Positions 38,379 to 48,651 of a stretch of DNA of 49,231 bases are shown in pieces (the stretch's first letter is position 1; the number at the start of each line of letters is the position of its first letter). Position numbers and translations under genes: made by a program. Source of the stretch: Vitrella brassicaformis (lineage: Eukaryota; Sar; Vitrellaceae). Under the pieces are notes generated by a model. The model had not been told where the DNA came from. It searched no databases and saw only the letters and a list, made by a program, of their open reading frames with translations. Location: contig CDMY01000477.1 in the NCBI GenBank assembly GCA_001179505.1, positions 313,371 to 362,601 of the forward strand, written 5' to 3'.

Positions 38379-38696
38379 TTCGGCCCTCCAGTACTATAAT
38401 GCGTTGGAAGAGCCGAGTTCCATTCTTGCACGGATGCGAATCTCCACGGCAAGGAATTGAGACGGGACGAGAGTTTTTTCGAAGATTCGACAACTTTTCA
38501 CATTTTCGGCTCCGCATCGCCTTTCAGCCTTCTCTGGGCCACAGATGCCCGCTTCTGTTTCTTTCCATCTGCATTTTGGCTTTGTGCGGTCCACCCGGTC
38601 CGCCTCTACCGCCGGGCCACAGAAGAGCTGGTTCCGTGCGTTTGGCCGTTCTTGTTGTGACAGAGCAGCTCCGTATTGTCATTGCAATGTTCAGCA

Positions 38697-40082
38697 ATGA
38701 GCAAAAAGTCCAACGAAGCGGTGAGCAAACGAACGACGTTCTATGCATGTTACCTTGTTGTCCTGGATATGTATGGCACATTTGTCCTTCCCTGCATTCG
38801 CATTGTGCGTATGTGATCTCAGGGCCCGTCCGCCACCCGCGACAAGTATAATCTGCGCAAGACCACCAAGGACTGGCTGAGGAGCGACAGAAGAAAGCCG
38901 AGGAGCGCCGCAAAGCCGCCAACAACCGCAAAGCCCGCTCCCGCGACCCACACGAGAGAGAAGAGCAGCAGCGCCAGCATCGCAAGAAGAAGACCCGCCG
39001 GGGCGGCAAACACCTGAAGCGCAAGGCGCCAGTAGTGCGGAATGGGACGGAGGAAGAGGGTGGTGGGCAGGGGGAAGGAGGGTGCATGGAGTTGTGTGGT
39101 GGCCGCTGCGGGAGCTCGACTATGAATGCGCGGAATCATCAAGCAGCACTGCATATTCGCCGGTACATGGACAGGCAGCATGGTTCGACAAGGGGATTGA
39201 GGGCGAGAGGCAGGCGGAGCCTGAGGGAGCCGAGGACGGTGATGGGATGGACGTCGACGACGAGTACCCCAGGATCGCCTTCCCTGACGGCACGAGCGAG
39301 GCCACCAAGACCCTCACCAGGGAGATCGTCGCCGGCACATTCACCCAGCACAGCGTCACGGCCATGCTCCACCAGGGGGCCGACCCCAAGGTCATCGTCG
39401 ACGTCGCATTTGAGCATGAGACCCTCGACAACAGAAGCCTGGTGATGCTCGCGATGGAGCACCACGACACCAACACGCAGACCGCCAGGGTTGTGCGTGT
39501 GCTGGTGCCGCCATGGCGAGGCGGTGGAGGCGGCGGTGGGGTATGGGATGTGGGGGGTGCTGACGGCGCTGCTGATGGGGGAGCCCGTTCTCAAGAACAG
39601 GCAGCTTCTGCACTGCCTGCATCGCAGTGAGGCCCTCACGGACAAGGCCAAGCTCGGCCTCGCCAAGGCCCTGCTCGCCCGTGAGCCATCCCTCACGGCC
39701 GAAGAGGACAAGGACGGCAAGACGCCCCTCGACAAGTTCACGGCCAGCCCCCTTCGTGACGCTGCATCTCAGAGGGAGCTGCTCCGGCTGCTCGACCGCA
39801 ATGGAATGCGGCCTGAGAGAGAGGAGGACATGAATATGAATGACGGGCGGGGGCTGGGCTTTGGGCGGAAGCACAAGGAGAGCAGGTAAGACTAGTCGAC
39901 AGACACAACTAAGTGCCCTCTACCCATCAATATACACACACACACCTTGTGTTGTCGGCCATATCCCTTCTAAATTGCTCCCTTGTACGTACAGGCCGCT
40001 GAGGGGCCGCGACGATGCTGCCGATGACAACGATGACATGAATGACGGGCGGGGGCTGGGCATGGGCCGGTCGTGCAAGTAA
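38697..40082 (+). pseudogene. Ankyrin-like protein gene with several frame breaks
   Basis: ATG at 38697 opens MSKKSNEA, then an intron, then exon 38823 onward with GPSATRDKYNLRKTTKDWL. Right after KDWL the plausible continuation (AEERQKKAEERRKAANNRKA, basic coiled coil) is in another frame. Around 39080-39110 the convincing frame changes again to WPLRELDYECAESSSS and the acidic DGDGMDVDDEYPRIAFPDG, followed by ankyrin-like helices (HSVTAMLHQGADPKVIVDVA, LVMLAMEHHDTN). Near 39508 a one-base shift leads to RHGEAVEAAVGYGMWGVLTA and DGKTPLDKFTASPLRDAA. The last exon (about 39994-40082) repeats the motif MNDGRGLGMGRSCK of the preceding exon's end. Three frame changes make a pseudogene more likely than a working gene, although unusual introns or base errors remain possible. 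Confidence 0.55.
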
Positions 40083-40486
40083 GCAAGCTTCTCCGACACA
40101 CCGATCAATCCTTACACACACACATACGAATGGACAATCTGCTGATGTGCTGTCTTCCTCCAATAACTGGTCTATGCAGGACACCATCGCCACCACCACC
40201 ACAAGTATGTGGTCCTGCTTCCACGGAATCGACGTGCCGAGACTGCCGCTGAGCGTGCCGCTGAGTGACATGTGTGTATCCTTCGTGGGTTTGTATCTTG
40301 TTCTCGTCTGTACGTACGTACAGTGAACATGGCGGCCGACGCCGCTCGTTCGTATGGACCCCGACCATCGGGAGCTCAAGGGCCGGCCACGGATCAGCCC
40401 ACAGACGGTAGCTTCATGCACACATTCACACACACACACACGCACACGTGTGTCATTCTTTCTTGATGTGTGTTTGCGTGTGTCAG
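40083..40486. other. Intergenic region
   Basis: It may hold 5' exons of the next gene: an open stretch from ATG at 40329 (MAADAARSYGPRPSGAQGPA) follows an acceptor-like ACAG, but its phase does not join the next exon. Otherwise there are only CA repeats. Confidence 0.3.
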
Positions 40487-40804
40487 ATGTTGGGCATGTT
40501 GAAGGGCGAGTACGGTGACGTGGTGTCGGGCGGGTATACGGTGCTGGACGCTCGATGGACCGACGAGTATGAAGGTATGTGTATATGCCGCATGGACAGA
40601 CAGACACCCTCACACACAGACAGAGACAGAGACAGAGAGAGAGACCACATGCGAAACGACGTGTCTGTGTGGTGTGTGTATGCCATTGATTGCATTGGCC
40701 ATGCAGGAGGGCACATTGAGGGGGCCATTCATGCATCGAGCAAGGAGACCGTCCGCGATGCCCTCTGGGACCCCAATGGCTGCCCCAAATACGGACCACA
40801 ACAC
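40487..40804 (+). pseudogene. CDC25-type rhodanese domain fragment
   Basis: Two exons (40487-40574 and 40707-40804) join in frame to give MLGMLKGEYGDVVSGGYTVL, DARWTDEYEGGHIEGAIHAS and SKETVRDALW. This follows the CDC25/Acr2-type rhodanese pattern (L-x-G-x-Y...VIDCRYxxEYxGGHIxGAIN). In active family members a loop with HCx5R follows. Here the next open sequence (VVVLTLTQENWLNHRKTC, about 40904-40960) has no such loop and soon ends. The Cys of the D-C-R motif is also Ala here. It may be a truncated remnant, or the N-terminal part of a gene continuing into the ankyrin exons at 41341-41721; neither can be settled. Catalytic phosphatase activity is not expected. Confidence 0.5.
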
Positions 40805-41340
40805 GTAACCAACGCAGTCCATCCATCCATCCATCCATCTGTGTGCATCAACAAGACTGACTGATGTGTTTACTCAATGTCTGTCTTTACCTCAATCAAT
40901 CAGGTCGTGGTACTGACTCTGACTCAGGAGAACTGGCTGAACCACAGAAAGACTTGTCTTTACTAAGTTTACTTGTCTTCTCTGTGTGGCTGGGTGGTGT
41001 GCAGATCGCTGGCTACGTTTTATATTTCATCGATTCATGACGACTCGTTCAACCGCACTGCCTTCTTTAGCCCTTTGCACATCGAAGGTGAAATGTCAAA
41101 GCAGACCAATCGACCCCCGTGTACGTGTCTCATGCCTGTGTGAAGGTGGATCGCCGTCTGCATCTTTCCATCTCGCGCCCGGTCACACAGGTACGTAAGT
41201 GAGGGATAAGGGAAGACTGCACAGCCACTTCGACGTGCATCCTAGGCCTTCTCCAGCTCCCTCTTGATTGGATCGTTGACTTGGTGTCTGTCTCTGCCTG
41301 TCTGTCTGTCTGTCTATCGTGCGTGTGCGCGTGTGCGCAG

Positions 41341-41721
41341 CTGATGTATGTCAAAAAGGGGAAAGCTGCCGAGCTCCCAACACAACAAGACTTCGTAAGC
41401 CAGGCCACAACAGAGAGAGACATGACTGACCTGACCTCTCTTCTTGATTCATTTCCTGACAGGATGGCAACACGGCGCTGCACACTGCAGCCCACTTCAA
41501 CAACACAGCTTCTGTAGAGCAGCTACTGAAGTGGGGCCAGGAACAGGACCTGCCTCTCCTCAGAATCAGCAACCATGAGGTGCGCATCAATGCCTTGAAT
41601 GCCATCCATCCATCCATCCATATGCACAAACATTGCTGTCTGTCGCGTGTAGGGAAAGACTCCATGGGATTGTGCTTTGGGCCACCCGCGCATTAGGCAG
41701 CTGATGAGGAAGTACAGATAA
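41341..41721 (+). CDS. Ankyrin-repeat protein, 3' exons
   Basis: Three phase-0 exons join cleanly: 41341-41394 (LMYVKKGKAAELPTQQDF), 41463-41579 (DGNTALHTAAHFNNTASVEQ, then LLKWGQEQDLPLLRISNHE) and 41653-41721 (GKTPWDCALGHPRIRQLMRK, YR-stop). G-N-T-A-L-H-x-A-A-x-x-x-N and G-K-T-P-x-D-x-A are typical ankyrin-repeat helices, so at least one and a half repeats are present. A possible earlier exon starts at 41146 (VDRRLHLSISRPVTQ). How far upstream the gene reaches is unclear; it may include the rhodanese exons. Ankyrin repeats bind proteins; no specific partner is inferable. Confidence 0.6.
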
Positions 41722-42566
41722 TAGATAGGTGCAGGCAGGCAGGCCAGCAGACAGACAGACGCCTGTAATGGATAATATCAGTTTCTGGGCGTTAGTTAGA
41801 TGAGACTTTTGGGACAGATCCAATCAATGCATGGATGTCTGTCTGTCTTCCGCGGAACACAGAACTGGACACCTCGATTCAAGCCGAACTGGACCGAATC
41901 TCTGGCCAGAGTCGATGTCTTCTCTGTCTGTCCGTGTGTTTGTCTGTCCGTGTGTCTGTCTGTGCGACAGCAAGGGAAAGGAGAGAGAGAGAGACACGCA
42001 CAGCCCGACAATACACAGCACACATGATGTGTCTCCTGCTTTGGCCTTTGTTTGTTCTCCTCCCTCCTACCTACTTACTTGTCCCTCAACCAGGCCTGAT
42101 TGAAAGACACATAAGCCCGTCGCTGAAAGGAGAGAGAGACACAGACGAGAGAGGGCGTGCAGTGCGGATGGGATGGGATGGGTGTGTCTGTGCGTGTGTT
42201 GTGGGACGAATCGGTGCAGCCTACCTGTGTGCATGTCGAGGCGGCAGATTCTACGCGCCCTAGGTATGCGGGGCCGAGTGAGACAGTGCCATGTGCAGAA
42301 AGGGGATCGATGTCATGGATACAATTTGACCGATGGACTGACTCATGCAGTACATGTACATGTAATTGTCTTGTGCATGAGCAGTCTTGATCCTTCACAA
42401 CACACACACACAAACACGGGCATATGCTCTTCATTCAAGCGTGCAATGAACACAGTTGACGTCACATGACGGGACGGCACATCGCCTGTCTCTCTCTCTC
42501 TCCCTCTCTCTCCCTCTCTCTGCTTGAAAACGACGATTGGCACTATCTGTCTGGTTTTCTTCGCAT
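41722..42566. other. Intergenic region, part of a tandem segmental duplication
   Basis: From about 42013 on, this sequence is a diverged copy of the stretch starting near 46152 (shared ACACATGATGTG, CCTGATTGA, GTGCAGTGCGGATGGGATGG, CCGATGGACTGACTCAT). It holds TCTG, GA and CT runs. No gene is seen. Confidence 0.5.
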
Positions 42567-43648
42567 TCAGATCTCATCCTCCTTCCGCCACACCTTGCCC
42601 CCCAGCTGATCTCCCAGCACTCTTATCACCACAGTGCGCGTCTGGTCGTGGGGGGCCGACTCGGTCGTGGAGATCTCCACATGTCGTCCATTCGTCCGTG
42701 TCAGGCGAATGACTGCCATGTGCCCCTCGCCCATCACCTCACTGCCCACCACCACCAGCCGGCAATGCCATCCGTCCTCCCTCCTTTTGTCGAATACGGC
42801 CGCCCCCCACTGTGCCGCGTCGCTGTGAGAGGCCGCCAGCCGATCACCCGCACGGAAGTACGCGGCAAAAGCACGACAGTAAGACCACCAGTATCTGATG
42901 CGACGAATGTGGTTCCCTTCATCAAGCCAGTCGAACACCAGGAAGGCCACCATGGACGTGTAGTTGGGGTACGTGTAGCCATTCAGCTGTGTGGGCGGGT
43001 CGGCGGGGTCGAATGGTGCATGAGGGAAATAGGGGCTGGCAGAGTCGAGGAGGGTGGGGAGCTGATAGCCATACCAGCGGCGGAGAATCGAGTTTCCGTC
43101 CATCAGCTGTCGCTGTTGGTCTCCCTGATTGACAGTGACCCCGCAGCTGAGTATCCTCCACTGGCGGACCGCCTCCGTCTCACTCATGAAGGCCGCCCGG
43201 CTGCCGAAGACGCCGAAGTTGTCATCCCCCAGCACCAGTGGCATCTTGCCTCTCAGCAGATACAGCATCTCCACCACTGGTTTCCATCTGGCCCAGCTGC
43301 GGCCCCTCTCCATCATCCACAGCCGGCGGCTGAGCTGTTCGATGAGTGCCGTAATGCGGCAGCCGTGGCTGAGTGCCTCAGGGAGCGGCAGCTGTGGGAT
43401 GGGCACCTCCACCAACACACCGAGGCCGAGGGGCGCCGCCACAATAGGCAGCAGACGCTGCAGCATGGGCAGCAGGGCGGTGGGGGTGAGGGCGGTATGG
43501 CGGCTCTTGTCGATGCGGCGGAAGGCACACAAGTCGGCATGGCTGCTGAGGCACTGGGCGATGGCCGCCGTCACCTCAGCAGGGAGGGCAGCGAACGGAA
43601 CGCCCTCTCTCTGACCGCCACCTGTGACCATTACAGACACACACACAG
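42013..43648. repeat. Tandem segmental duplication, copy 1
   Basis: About 1.6 kb aligned with 46152-47850 in the same orientation. It includes 3' flanking sequence, the main exon of an F-box-like gene and its upstream intron up to the CA repeats. Non-coding flanks remain recognisable, which indicates DNA-level duplication. Confidence 0.75.
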
Positions 43649-43875
43649 AACTACAGGTGTATCATTGTGCCTTTCTGCAGCGAACATGTTGGGTTACCAT
43701 TGGCAGCGGCCGACTCGAGTGACGATGACGTGGTAGAAGCGCCAGCCCCATCAGGAGCACCAGCCGATGTCTGCAATCAACGCCGACGGACAGGCGTCAG
43801 TTGTGCATGTGGTGGTTCTTCCCTTGCTTGCCTCACCGTGAACAGCCCTGTCAGCCATCGCCAGGCACTGGACAT
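42567..43875 (-). CDS. F-box-like family protein, copy 1
   Basis: ATG at 43875 begins MSSAWRWLTGLFT; exon 2 adds TSAGAPDGAGASTTSSSLES; a large third exon runs to the stop at 42567-42569. Both introns are GT-AG and in phase. The third exon starts GGGQREGVPFAALPAEVTAA, followed by IAQCLSSHADLCAFRRIDKS, an F-box-like helix pattern (LP-x-E-V...L-x-x-x-D-L-x-x-x-R). The rest includes LIEQLSRRLWMMERG, LVLGDDNFGVFGSRAAFMSE, FPHAPFDPADPP and a C-terminal VIRVLGDQLGGKVW, which I cannot assign to a known domain. The protein is about 395 residues. The second copy at 46744 shares most of it. Substrate-receptor function in ubiquitination is possible by analogy only. Confidence 0.7.
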
Positions 43876-44169
43876 GCCGGCGACACTCACGATTGAGGAC
43901 AGCAGTCCTTGAGAGACAGATCTGCCACAAACACACAGATATCACACAGACTGTCATCCCTTACGGCCCCGCCACCTCCTGCATGCCCTCTCTCACCTCA
44001 ATTCGTCAGATCAGCATAAGTCAGAACTACTCTTCAAGCTCGCAGGTGAGAGGAGGCCCTCTCTCCGCTCCGCATCGTCTCTCAATCAGGTGTCGTTTTC
44101 GTTACCTAAAGCCAGCGTGTTTGCCGAGTCCAGAAGTGAAGACGCGTGCTGTGGCTGCTGTGAGGAAAG
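43876..44169. other. Divergent spacer
   Basis: It lies between the start codons of the F-box-like gene (-) and the secreted-protein gene (+). Short and non-repetitive, it presumably contains both promoters. No motif could be named. Confidence 0.35.
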
Positions 44170-45013
44170 ATGGTGTCATCTGTGTGCGTGTTGAGCCTCC
44201 TGGCTGCTGTCCTCATGCCGCTGCCGTCTGCTGTGCTGGCCCAGACTTCAATAACGCAAGCGGGGGTAAGTACAGGTCTACTCAGTACCGATAGGATCAC
44301 GATGTGCCACCCGTCTGATGTTTCCCATCTTGTCCGATGTGCATGCTGATGTTTCGTCCTGTGTGCTGTTTGCACATGCAGACCGTTTCGCGCGTCACGC
44401 CAGGCTCTCTCAACCACCTCCTTGTGCTCGGTGTTATGAACGGGGATAGGAGCCTTTCGCTGTCTGTGCAGGTACAACAGACAGATGGCGCAACACACGC
44501 ATGCATCATGCATGTGTGTGGGTCATGTGGTTTATGCCATTCAGAACCTCGGCCCGGGCAGCGTTTTTCTACAGACCGTCGATGAGAACGACAACACTGT
44601 CTCATCTGCGACCATCGCAGAAGCTGACTCGCTCACCAGTCGAGCGCTTCGGCGCGAGCAATGAGCTGACCTTCATCCTCGCGGCCGAGAATGGGACAGA
44701 AGTGTTCCGACAGACAGTCAACGATCTGACGTACACCCTCGCCGCTGAAGCCGACGACAGGTCGACGCTGAACATCAAGCTGACGACGAAGAACGTCGTA
44801 CATCTAACTCTCGGCAACCCCCTGCCCTTCGACCTTGTGGCAACCATGGAACGCCAGGGCGAGCAAGTGGATGCCTCTGAGGCAGTGATTCCGCCGAGGG
44901 CCTGTCTCGCATCGGGTCGGCTGCAGCTGACCTTCCAACAGCAGCTGGCTGAGGGGGATGACTTTTATGCATCCCTGAGGCCAAAGGACGAGAGCCATGG
45001 GACAGGCGTGTAG
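44170..45013 (+). pseudogene. Secreted protein gene of unknown function with a frame disruption
   Basis: ATG at 44170 opens MVSSVCVLSLLAAVLMPLPS followed by AVLA, a textbook signal peptide with an A-x-A cleavage site. Exon 2 (about 44382-44471) encodes TVSRVTPGSLNHLLVLGVMN; exon 3 from 44545 encodes NLGPGSVFLQTVDENDNTVS and ATIAEADSLTS. That frame hits TGA at 44662-44664, while the +1 frame from about 44640 continues with equally protein-like sequence (ERFGASNELTFILAAENGTE, LTLGNPLPFDLVATMERQGE, LASGRLQLTFQQQLAEGDDF) to a stop at 45011-45013. A one-base change, a missed tiny intron or programmed shifting could explain this. The predicted mature protein is rich in beta-type sequence and has few cysteines. 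I do not recognise the family. Confidence 0.55.
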
Positions 45014-46690
45014 GGTTTGTGGCCCTCACAAACTGTCCGCCGCCCCTAAGCAACGAAGACAGGAGACGGAGACTGAGGGCCATGGAGGGAATGGCCCTCA
45101 AGGGAATAGCCACGGTGAACGGCTGACCGCACAAAGCGTGACGTGAGGCAACAATAGTGCTCACTACTTCCTCACTCACTCACTCACTCACTCACTTACA
45201 ACACACGTTCTCTGCTCCTTTGTTCATCGTCGCTCTTTTTGATGTATGTTGAGTCATAAGAGGTGAGACGGAATCAGCGTCTTGCGAACCTCTGTCGTTC
45301 TGTGACCATACGTTCTTGGGCTTTTCGGTTTGTGTGTGTTTGTGGCATCGCATCGGTCTGGAACAATCTGCCCTGCTGTCTGTCCTGCCTCCCCATTCCC
45401 TGCATCTAGTGCATTCAGAATTCCTTAACTTATACTGTGTGATTTTCGAGGTGGATCCAAGGCGCTCTCTGACTGCAATCAACCAACGATAATGAATGCC
45501 ATTAATGCATCAGTCAGTCCGGCGCAGGGTCCGTCCACCACTGCACCACCCACTCCCACACCCACACAGTGAGTGTAGTGTAGTGTGTGTCGCGCGTCAC
45601 GTGCCAGAAGTCAGTCACCAATCTATCTACACACACAGGACTGAGACCTGTGCTTCAACCCGCCCTCACCAATCGGCCCGCCAAGCCCCCACCATGACAT
45701 ACACACACATTCTCTCTCACACGCACCACGCCTTAAGAATACTGCTGGGTGTGAGCAGCTTTGCTGGCTCACCCACGTAGCTTCCCACTCCCTGTACGAC
45801 ACAGTGCAGGCAGAGTGTCTTTACTTATACTGAATGGTTTTCGAGGCAGATCGCCAAGTGACTGCGTTTGGTTATCGATGGGTGGGTGGGTGCAGTGCGG
45901 CGGGTGAGTGGAAAGGTACACGCGGCTGCATGAGGTCTGATCATAGTGTACGTCAGGCTGCGCCGTGTGGTTGATCGACTTAGGAGCATAAATGCACAGA
46001 TGGCACTTAATCGAGTTAGTCTCCATTCGTTCACATCACACTCCCACAAAGCTAAGCCTGACGCTCATCCATCGGAACATCGCTTCGTGCGCAACTGCAG
46101 ATGAAGAGAAGGTGAGAGAGAGACACACACAGTAAGTGCAACAATCCACTGCACAGCACACATGATGTGTGTCTCGATGTAGTGGAGTCTCCTGCTTTGG
46201 TCTTTGTTTGTTCCCCTCCCTCCTATCTACTTACTTGTCCCTCAACCAGGCCGCCCGCCTGATTGAGGGACACACAAGCCCGTCGCTGAAGAGAGAGAGA
46301 GACACAGACAGACAGACAGACAGACAGAGAGACAGAGGGCGTGCAGTGCGGATGGGATGGGTGTGTGTGTCTGTGCGTGGGTTGTGGGACGGAGCGGTGC
46401 AGCCTACCTGTGTGTGTGTCGAGGCGGCAGGTTTTACGCGCCCTTTGCGGGTACTCTTAATAAAGCAGGCTGTGTGCAGAAGGGAGATCGATGTCATTGA
46501 TACAGTTTGACCGATGGACTGACTCATACAGTAGTTGTCATGAGTACAACCAACCGCACACACATTTAGTCATGTGCATGAGCAGTCTTGATCACTTCAC
46601 AACACACACACACACAGGCATACGCTGTTCATGGAATGGACACAGTAGACGTCACATGACGGGACTGCACATCGCATGCAGGCATGTCTG

Positions 46691-46723
<33 letters not shown>

Positions 46724-46743
46724 GCTCAAAAACGACGACGGCA
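45014..46743. other. Intergenic region with diverged direct repeats
   Basis: ACTTATACTG...TTTTCGAGG occurs near 45429 and again near 45824, with weaker similarity beyond. From about 46152 the sequence belongs to copy 2 of the segmental duplication. CACT, CTCA, GACA and CT runs occur. No gene is recognised. Confidence 0.4.
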
Positions 46744-47850
46744 CTATCTGCCCTCGTTCTCCTGCCGCCACACCTTGCCCCCCAGCTGATCCCCCAGCAC
46801 TCTCATCACGACAGTGCGCGTCTGGGCGTGGGGGGACGGCTCGGTCGTGGAGATATCAACATGACGTCCACTCCCCCAATCGATGGGCCAATGCTCCGTC
46901 AGTCGAATGACTGCCATGTGCCCCTCGCCCATCGCCTCACTCCCAAACACCACCAGCTGGCAATGCCATCCACTCTCCTTCTTTTCGTCGAATACCGTCG
47001 CCCCCCACTGTGCCGCATCGCTGAGAGGGGCCGCTAGCAGCTTACCCAAACGGAGGTACTCAGCAGAAGCACGACAGTAAGGCCACCAGGATCTGATGCG
47101 ATTGATGTGGCGGCCGCAAAGAAGCCAGCGGAACAGCTCGAAGGCCACCATGGACGTGTAGTCGGGGTACGTCCATTGGTGCCGTTTTGTGTGTGGGTCG
47201 GCGGGGTCGAATGGTGCATGAGGGAAGAGCGGGCTGGCAGAGGCGAGGAGAGTGGGAAGGTAGTAGATCGTGTTGAGGTAAATCATGCCGTTGCCGTCCA
47301 TCAGGGGTCTCTGTTGGTAACCAACAGTGACCCCCCCGCTGAGTATCTTCCACTGGCGTACCGCCTCCGTCTCACTCATGAAGGCCGCCCGGCTGCCGAA
47401 GACGCCGAAGTTGTCATCCCCCAGCACCAGTGACCTCTTGCCTCTCAGCAGATACAGCATCTCCAGCACAGGTTTCCATCTGGCCCACTTGCCGCAACTC
47501 TCCATCATCCACAGCCGCCGGCTGAGCTGTTCGATGAGTGCCGTGATGCAGCAGCCGTGGCTGAGTGCCTCAGGGAGCGGCAGCTGGGGGATGACCCACA
47601 CGACGAGAGAACCGAGGCCGACAGCGGAGGGCAGGAAGATCAAAAGACGCTGCATGATGGGCAGCAGGGCGGTGGGGGCGGTGAGGGCGCCATGGCGGCC
47701 CTTGTCGATGAGGCGGAAGGCACATACGTCGGCATAGCTGCTGAGGCACTCAGCGATGGCCGGCGTCACTTCAGCAGGGAGGGCGGCGAACGGAACGCCC
47801 TCTCGCTGACCGCCACCTATGGCCATTACACACAGACAGACACACACAGT
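46152..47850. repeat. Tandem segmental duplication, copy 2
   Basis: Diverged copy of 42013-43648 in the same orientation, with matching 3' flank, coding exon and the CA-rich intron boundary. Similarity fades upstream of about 47850, where copy 1 has its second exon and copy 2 does not show a clear equivalent. Confidence 0.75.
46744..47817 (-). CDS. F-box-like family protein, copy 2 (5' end not identified)
   Basis: The main exon begins after an acceptor (GCCATAG|GTGGCGGTCAG) with GGQREGVPFAALPAEVTPAI and runs to a stop at 46744-46746. It shares most residues with copy 1: LIEQLSRRLWMMESC, LGDDNFGVFGSRAAFMSETE, FPHAPFDPADP and MRVLGDQLGGKVW. Differences are spread along the length and keep the frame open, so selection may have kept it functional. 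The short first exons of copy 1 (signal MSSAWRWLTGLFT and the Ser/Thr linker) have no evident match upstream; either they diverged or this copy uses another start. Family function is unknown beyond the F-box-like start. Confidence 0.6.
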   Translation of the reverse strand, partial: GGGQREGVPFAALPAEVTPAIAECLSSYADVCAFRLIDKGRHGALTAPTALLPIMQRLLIFLPSAVGLGSLVVWVIPQLPLPEALSHGCCITALIEQLSRRLWMMESCGKWARWKPVLEMLYLLRGKRSLVLGDDNFGVFGSRAAFMSETEAVRQWKILSGGVTVGYQQRPLMDGNGMIYLNTIYYLPTLLASASPLFPHAPFDPADPHTKRHQWTYPDYTSMVAFELFRWLLCGRHINRIRSWWPYCRASAEYLRLGKLLAAPLSDAAQWGATVFDEKKESGWHCQLVVFGSEAMGEGHMAVIRLTEHWPIDWGSGRHVDISTTEPSPHAQTRTVVMRVLGDQLGGKVWRQENEGR

Positions 47851-48327
47851 AGGAACGCAAGCCAAGCTCGCAGACGACCTCCTCGAAACCACTCAAGCCG
47901 CCAGGGGAGAAACTTATCTAGGCTCTCGCGTAAAGGGTAGGTGGCCGCGTAAAGGTGACGAGCACAGATCGACCGCTCACCCATCTCCACAGCACAGCAC
48001 TCTCTCAGATCAGTCACACGCACACATCAAAGGAAAGGCCAGACTGACTGACCGGTGCTGTTGTGTTGTGTGTGTAGGTTTGCTGCCTCTTCGGAGGTCT
48101 CTGACGAACACATTTCGCACTCGCCAGCGCCGACCTGGGTCTGGTGCCTGTCGAGCTACCGATGAAGGCCACTCGCACACACACACAAGGTCAGACAAGC
48201 CACACTGACGACGCCATGCGACTGAACAAACATGTCACCATTTTGCCATTTTTGACCGTGGCTCTGTCTTGCAGGGCATGGTTGATGGCCTTCCTGTGCT
48301 CATACACTGATAATAGAGGTACGCCTG

Positions 48328-48412
48328 GGTGGCTGGCTGGGTGGCTGGGTGGCTGGGTGGCTGGGTGGCTGGGTGGCTGGTTGGCTGGTTGGATGGATGG
48401 ATGGATGGATGT
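48328..48412. repeat. GGCTGGGT minisatellite followed by GGAT repeat
   Basis: About seven units of GGTGGCTG/GGCTGGGT type (48328-48390) pass into GGTTGGCT and then a GGATGGAT run (48391-48412). Simple tandem repetition is seen directly. Confidence 0.85.
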
Positions 48413-48447
48413 TGTGCGGGCGTGTCTGCCAGGTTGAAGCAAAAAAC

Positions 48448-48489
48448 GCGCGCGAAGCGCGCCAAGGGGGGTCCGGGGGGCGAAGCCCC
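48448..48489. repeat. Two adjacent GC-rich hairpins with GAA loops
   Basis: GCGCGC-GAA-GCGCGC (48448-48462) and GGGGC-GAA-GCCCC (48477-48489). Both have the C-GAA-G loop known to give unusually stable mini-hairpins. They follow an A-run (48441-48446). Confidence 0.7.
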
Positions 48490-48651
48490 TCCGAGTTCCG
48501 CCTCAAGAAGGCAAGATGGCAGTCAAAAAACAGATGCCTTTTGGTGTCTGCTGCTGATGGCCATCGGTGGTTGTCGGCATCTGGTGACTGACTCGTGGTG
48601 ATTAATCAATTGATGGCGTCTTGGCTGCCGTGGAGGTGTTCACCCAACATC

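Larger units (their letters stand above)
47851..48651. other. Intergenic region with minisatellite and hairpins
   Basis: It contains the GGCTGGGT minisatellite and the GAA-loop hairpins listed separately. No convincing coding exon was found, although upstream exons of the flanking genes may lie here. Confidence 0.4.

Noticed and set aside
39900-40830. Long minus-strand ORF opposite the ankyrin and rhodanese exons
   Set aside because: It is mostly the complement of plus-strand exons and repeats; the plus-strand exons have conserved domain motifs and matching splice phases.
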